NCBI GenBank assembly: GCA_000741495.1
Contig: JGZV01000001.1
Location: 434,001-498,000 of the forward strand
Source: Bifidobacterium thermophilum
GTDB taxonomy: Bacteria > Actinomycetota > Actinomycetes > Actinomycetales > Bifidobacteriaceae
Direction of reading: 5' to 3'
DNA: 64,000 nt
In this document: piece by piece, positions 63,721 through 64,000 of the stretch
How the letters are laid out: the number at the start of each line of letters is the position of its first letter
Numbering within the stretch: position 1 is the stretch's first letter
Program-made: the position numbers and the translations under genes
The notes under the pieces: model-generated
What the model was told of the DNA's origin: nothing
The model's input: the letters and a program-made list of their open reading frames with translations, nothing else
Databases searched by the model: none

Positions 63721-64000
63721 TCAGGCTCCCTTCACTGCCGAACGGACGAGAACGATACCGCCCTTGGGCCCAGGAATGGCGCCCTTGATGGCGAGGATGC
63801 CGTTCTCGACATCGGAGGAGACGATAGTGAGGCTCAGCACGGTGTTGGTCTCATGACCCATGCGACCAGCCATGCGCTTGCCCTTGAGGATACGGCTCGG
63901 AGTCGCGCATGCGCCGACGGAACCGGGGCGACGTTCGTTCTTGTGAGAGCCGTGAGTACGACGATAGGACTTGAAGCCCCAGCGCTTGATGGTACCGGCG
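63721..64000 (-). CDS. rplC: 50S ribosomal protein L3, C-terminal part (runs off right edge)
   Basis: The last 92 residues of uL3: [49 protein letters not shown], ending VRSAVKGA. The start lies beyond the window. Stop codon at 63723-63721, 5 bp before rplD. Confidence 0.97.
   Translation of the reverse strand, partial: AGTIKRWGFKSYRRTHGSHKNERRPGSVGACATPSRILKGKRMAGRMGHETNTVLSLTIVSSDVENGILAIKGAIPGPKGGIVLVRSAVKGA

Overview
The window is a high-GC stretch of an actinobacterial chromosome, almost certainly Bifidobacterium. The evidence is the protein sequences (Pgm, SerS, SecY, Zn-ribbon type S14 and L36, RplQ with a long Ala/Asp/Glu tail), the gene order of the S10-spc-alpha ribosomal cluster, GTG starts for rpoA and secY, and tRNA-Ser genes used as integration sites. 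The species cannot be fixed from sequence alone.

Layout. 1-4.6 kb: HAD hydrolase (cut by the window edge), a 1.3 kb non-coding stretch with hairpin repeats and a decayed integration site next to tRNA-Ser(UGA), serS, and a diacylglycerol-kinase-like lipid kinase. 4.6-7.9 kb: a PTS EIIBCA sugar transporter and its BglG/LicT-type antiterminator, with promoter, RAT site and attenuator readable upstream. 8.2-9.9 kb: phosphoglucomutase, with an apparent one-base insertion near its start. 10-13.3 kb: repeat-filled spacer, then a MerR / zinc alcohol dehydrogenase / carboxymuconolactone decarboxylase-cupin cluster. 13.5-17.6 kb: RNase HI with a long tail, a toxin-antitoxin remnant, and a MacB-type ABC ATPase plus FtsX-like permease. 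17.6-25.5 kb: an eight-gene leftward operon (two ABC permeases, binding lipoprotein, two ABC ATPases, aminotransferase, D-2-hydroxyacid dehydrogenase, MFS carrier), which suggests amino-acid uptake and conversion to 2-hydroxy acids. 26-31 kb: rpiA, a trans-sulfuration PLP enzyme, the tiny bS22 gene, a membrane-anchored protein and radA. 31-38.3 kb: ribF-truB-rbfA-infB-nusA (leftward). 38.4-39.3 kb: a lipoprotein. 39.8-48.0 kb: an integrated element in tRNA-Ser(CGA). 48.2-64 kb: truA and the ribosomal/secY/adk/infA/rpoA cluster, all leftward, ending inside rplC.

The 8.1 kb element is the most notable region. A 76-bp perfect direct repeat covering the tRNA 3' end bounds a leftward module of tyrosine integrase, an unknown 329-residue protein, an excisionase-like HTH protein, a zinc-ribbon plus RecA/AAA helicase replication protein, and two small unknown proteins. 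It also has an iteron array in a 1.2 kb non-coding stretch, operator-like repeats, and a motif (TGTCGGCGAGCGCC core) scattered about once per 0.7 kb on both strands. No capsid, conjugation or defence genes were recognised. A related but decayed integrase-side end sits at the other tRNA-Ser gene (1.6-1.8 kb), and another arm-site relic lies just outside the left boundary.

Two general observations. First, seven single-base +1 shifts, each in a homopolymer of 5-7 bases, break six otherwise intact genes (pgm, the trans-sulfuration gene, the lipoprotein gene, and three element genes); removing one base from each run restores a complete protein. This looks like systematic homopolymer over-calling, and I annotate these as whole genes. 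Second, two families of paired, fixed-length hairpin-ended repeats (about 41 bp and 44 bp, period 50-52 bp) occupy three intergenic regions.
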